From Thiopseudomonas alkaliphila (GTDB lineage Bacteria; Pseudomonadota; Gammaproteobacteria; Pseudomonadales; Pseudomonadaceae): 64,000 nt of DNA. Where the stretch lies: assembly GCF_001267175.1 (NCBI RefSeq), contig NZ_CP012358.1, forward strand, positions 1,944,001 through 2,008,000, given 5' to 3'. The notes beneath the pieces are model-generated. The model ran no database searches. It was not told the origin of the DNA and saw only the letters and a program-made list of their open reading frames with translations. This document shows, one piece after another, positions 62,782-64,000 of the stretch. Numbering within the stretch: the stretch's first letter is position 1; each line of letters begins with the position of its first letter. Position numbers and translations under genes: made by a program.

Positions 62782-64000
62782 ATGCTTGCCCCTGCCCAAC
62801 TGTTTTCTGCTAGCCAGCAAAATTTATGGCGCTTAGCGATTATTCGCATGGTGGTGTTGGTCGCCCAAGGCGCTACCTTATGGATTGCCTACGCCTCGGA
62901 GTTAATTCATTTAGATTGGATGCAGCTAATAGGGTTGTTGGTACTGTCGTTTATTGCCATTTTGCTCACGCTATTACGGTTGCGTTTGTCATGGCCGGTG
63001 ACGGAGTTTGAGTTTGCCGTGCAACTGGGTTTCGATATTTTTATCCATAGTGCCTTGCTGTATTACACCGGTGGGTCAACCAATCCCTTTGTGGCCTATT
63101 ATTTAGTGCCGCTAACCATTGCTGCTGCGACCTTATCTTGGATGTACTCGCTTATTTTGGGCGGCTTAGCGTTAACCGGTTATACCGCGCTATTAATTTG
63201 GTTTCATCCATTACACATGGTGGGTGAAAAGTACGGCATTAATCTGATTTCTTTGCACCTGTTTGGTATGTGGCTGAATTTTGCGTTATCGGCGGTTTTT
63301 ATTATCTTTTTTGTGGTGAAGATGGCTGGCGCGGTGCGCAATCAAGATTTATTGCAAGCGGTGCGTCGTGAAGAAGCCATGCGCGATCAGCAGTTGTTGG
63401 CGGTAGCTACCCAAGCGGCAGGTGCTGCGCATGAATTAGGTACTCCGTTATCGACCATGAGTGTGTTGCTGGCAGAGCTGGAACAAAGCTATCGCGCGGA
63501 TCGTTTGTTACATGAAGACGTTAAGTTATTACAGGGCCAAGTTAAGTTATGCCGCGAAACCTTACAGCAATTGGTGCGGGCCTCAGAAGCGGATCGCAAT
63601 CATAAAGCCGAGTGGCAGCCGATTACCCAGTGGATGAAAAAATCCTTAGATCGCTGGCATCTGATGCGCCCTGAGGCTACTTACAGTTATCAAGTGTTAA
63701 GCCGTGAGAATGAGCCAAGTAAACAGATTCCAGCGGATGTGACGCAAGCACTATTAAATGTACTGAATAATGCTGCAGATGCTTGTCCAGATAATTTGAT
63801 TATTACCCTGGAGTGGAGCCGAGAATGGATCAGCGTCAAGATTAAAGATCATGGCAGCGGAGTGCCCTTAGCCATTGCTGAGCAACTGGGTAAACCCTTT
63901 ATTACCACCAAGGGCAAAGGCTTTGGTTTGGGCTTGTTTTTAACTCAAGCCAGCGTCAACCGAGCAGGGGGCACGGTAAAGCTTTATAATCATGCAACGG
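62782..64000 (+). CDS. Redox sensor histidine kinase RegB/PrrB/RoxS, 3' end outside window
   Basis: About 406 codons are visible. Six hydrophobic helices lie at about 15-180, and the quinone-sensing heptad GGSTNPF is at 97-103. The H-box AAHELGTPLSTM has His217, and Cys257 (VKLCRET) is in the place of the redox-active cysteine of RegB. The N-box LNVLNNAADACP and G-boxes DHGSGVPL and GKGFGLGLFL follow. RegB-type kinases signal respiratory redox state to RegA, expected just past the edge. AAGGAAAAC precedes the ATG. In Pseudomonas the pair is RoxSR and controls terminal oxidases. Confidence 0.93.
   Translation, partial: MLAPAQLFSASQQNLWRLAIIRMVVLVAQGATLWIAYASELIHLDWMQLIGLLVLSFIAILLTLLRLRLSWPVTEFEFAVQLGFDIFIHSALLYYTGGSTNPFVAYYLVPLTIAAATLSWMYSLILGGLALTGYTALLIWFHPLHMVGEKYGINLISLHLFGMWLNFALSAVFIIFFVVKMAGAVRNQDLLQAVRREEAMRDQQLLAVATQAAGAAHELGTPLSTMSVLLAELEQSYRADRLLHEDVKLLQGQVKLCRETLQQLVRASEADRNHKAEWQPITQWMKKSLDRWHLMRPEATYSYQVLSRENEPSKQIPADVTQALLNVLNNAADACPDNLIITLEWSREWISVKIKDHGSGVPLAIAEQLGKPFITTKGKGFGLGLFLTQASVNRAGGTVKLYNHAT

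Overview
The window is a chromosomal segment of a gammaproteobacterium in the family Pseudomonadaceae. Almost every protein can be matched to a Pseudomonas housekeeping gene, and several blocks keep a Pseudomonas gene order (argA/pit/DUF47/CYTH; gshB-yqgE-ruvX-pyrR-pyrB-pyrC'; cysQ-nudE-yrfG; pilT/yggS-proC-yggT-yggU-metX-metW-DUF4426-rdgB-hemW; glyQS-gmhB-plsC; phoBR-ubiA-ubiC). Base composition is close to half GC with many TTA leucine codons, lower than typical Pseudomonas. Together with a tsdBA thiosulfate dehydrogenase pair, this suggests a reduced, moderately AT-rich lineage such as the Thiopseudomonas/Denitrificimonas group. That placement is inference from memory, not from a search.

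Layout. 0-3.3 kb: argA (cut by the window edge) and a DUF47-pit phosphate uptake operon. 3.4-8.7 kb: CYTH-CHAD protein, QmcA/NfeD membrane pair, NRDE protein, dsbA and an EEP-family phosphatase/nuclease. 9-14 kb: gshB, then the yqgE-ruvX-pyrR-pyrB-pyrC' operon. 14-20 kb: an RlmI-like protein with eroded catalytic motifs, an SdiA-regulated-type protein, cysQ-nudE, yrfG, a cytochrome b561 and pilT. 20-27 kb: a long forward run of proline, methionine, nucleotide-housekeeping and haem genes. 27-33.7 kb: an LplT-PlsC fusion, a DUF748 protein, a LysR/azoR/pirin group, coaD and ferredoxin. 33.8-43 kb: Na/Pi transporter, MFS transporter, glyQS, gmhB, plsC, a HEPN-like protein and a flavodoxin-fold oxidoreductase. 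43-48.9 kb: glnK, phoBR, ubiAC, a rubredoxin-reductase-like flavoprotein and an SCP2-like protein. 49-54.5 kb: tsdBA, comM, ubiK and two short-chain dehydrogenases of polyhydroxybutyrate metabolism. 55-62.7 kb: speC, a Fur-box-preceded five-gene iron acquisition operon and a SIMPL protein. The right edge holds the start of a RegB/RoxS redox sensor kinase.

The window is mostly ordinary core genome: I see no prophage, insertion sequence, CRISPR array, tRNA or rRNA. The most unusual observations are enzymes that keep intact reading frames but have lost hallmark residues. ComM lacks four residues of its Walker A loop. The RlmI-like methyltransferase has degenerate SAM-binding and catalytic motifs. 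PyrC' lacks its metal-binding histidines, as is known for this family. Other points worth checking are the tsdBA pair with an Asn-Met haem-2 ligand pattern, the TonB-receptor/PepSY/DUF2271/DUF4198/flavoreductase operon, a HEPN RNase-like motif protein embedded in a lipid/LPS operon, and several strong inverted repeats in regulatory gaps.
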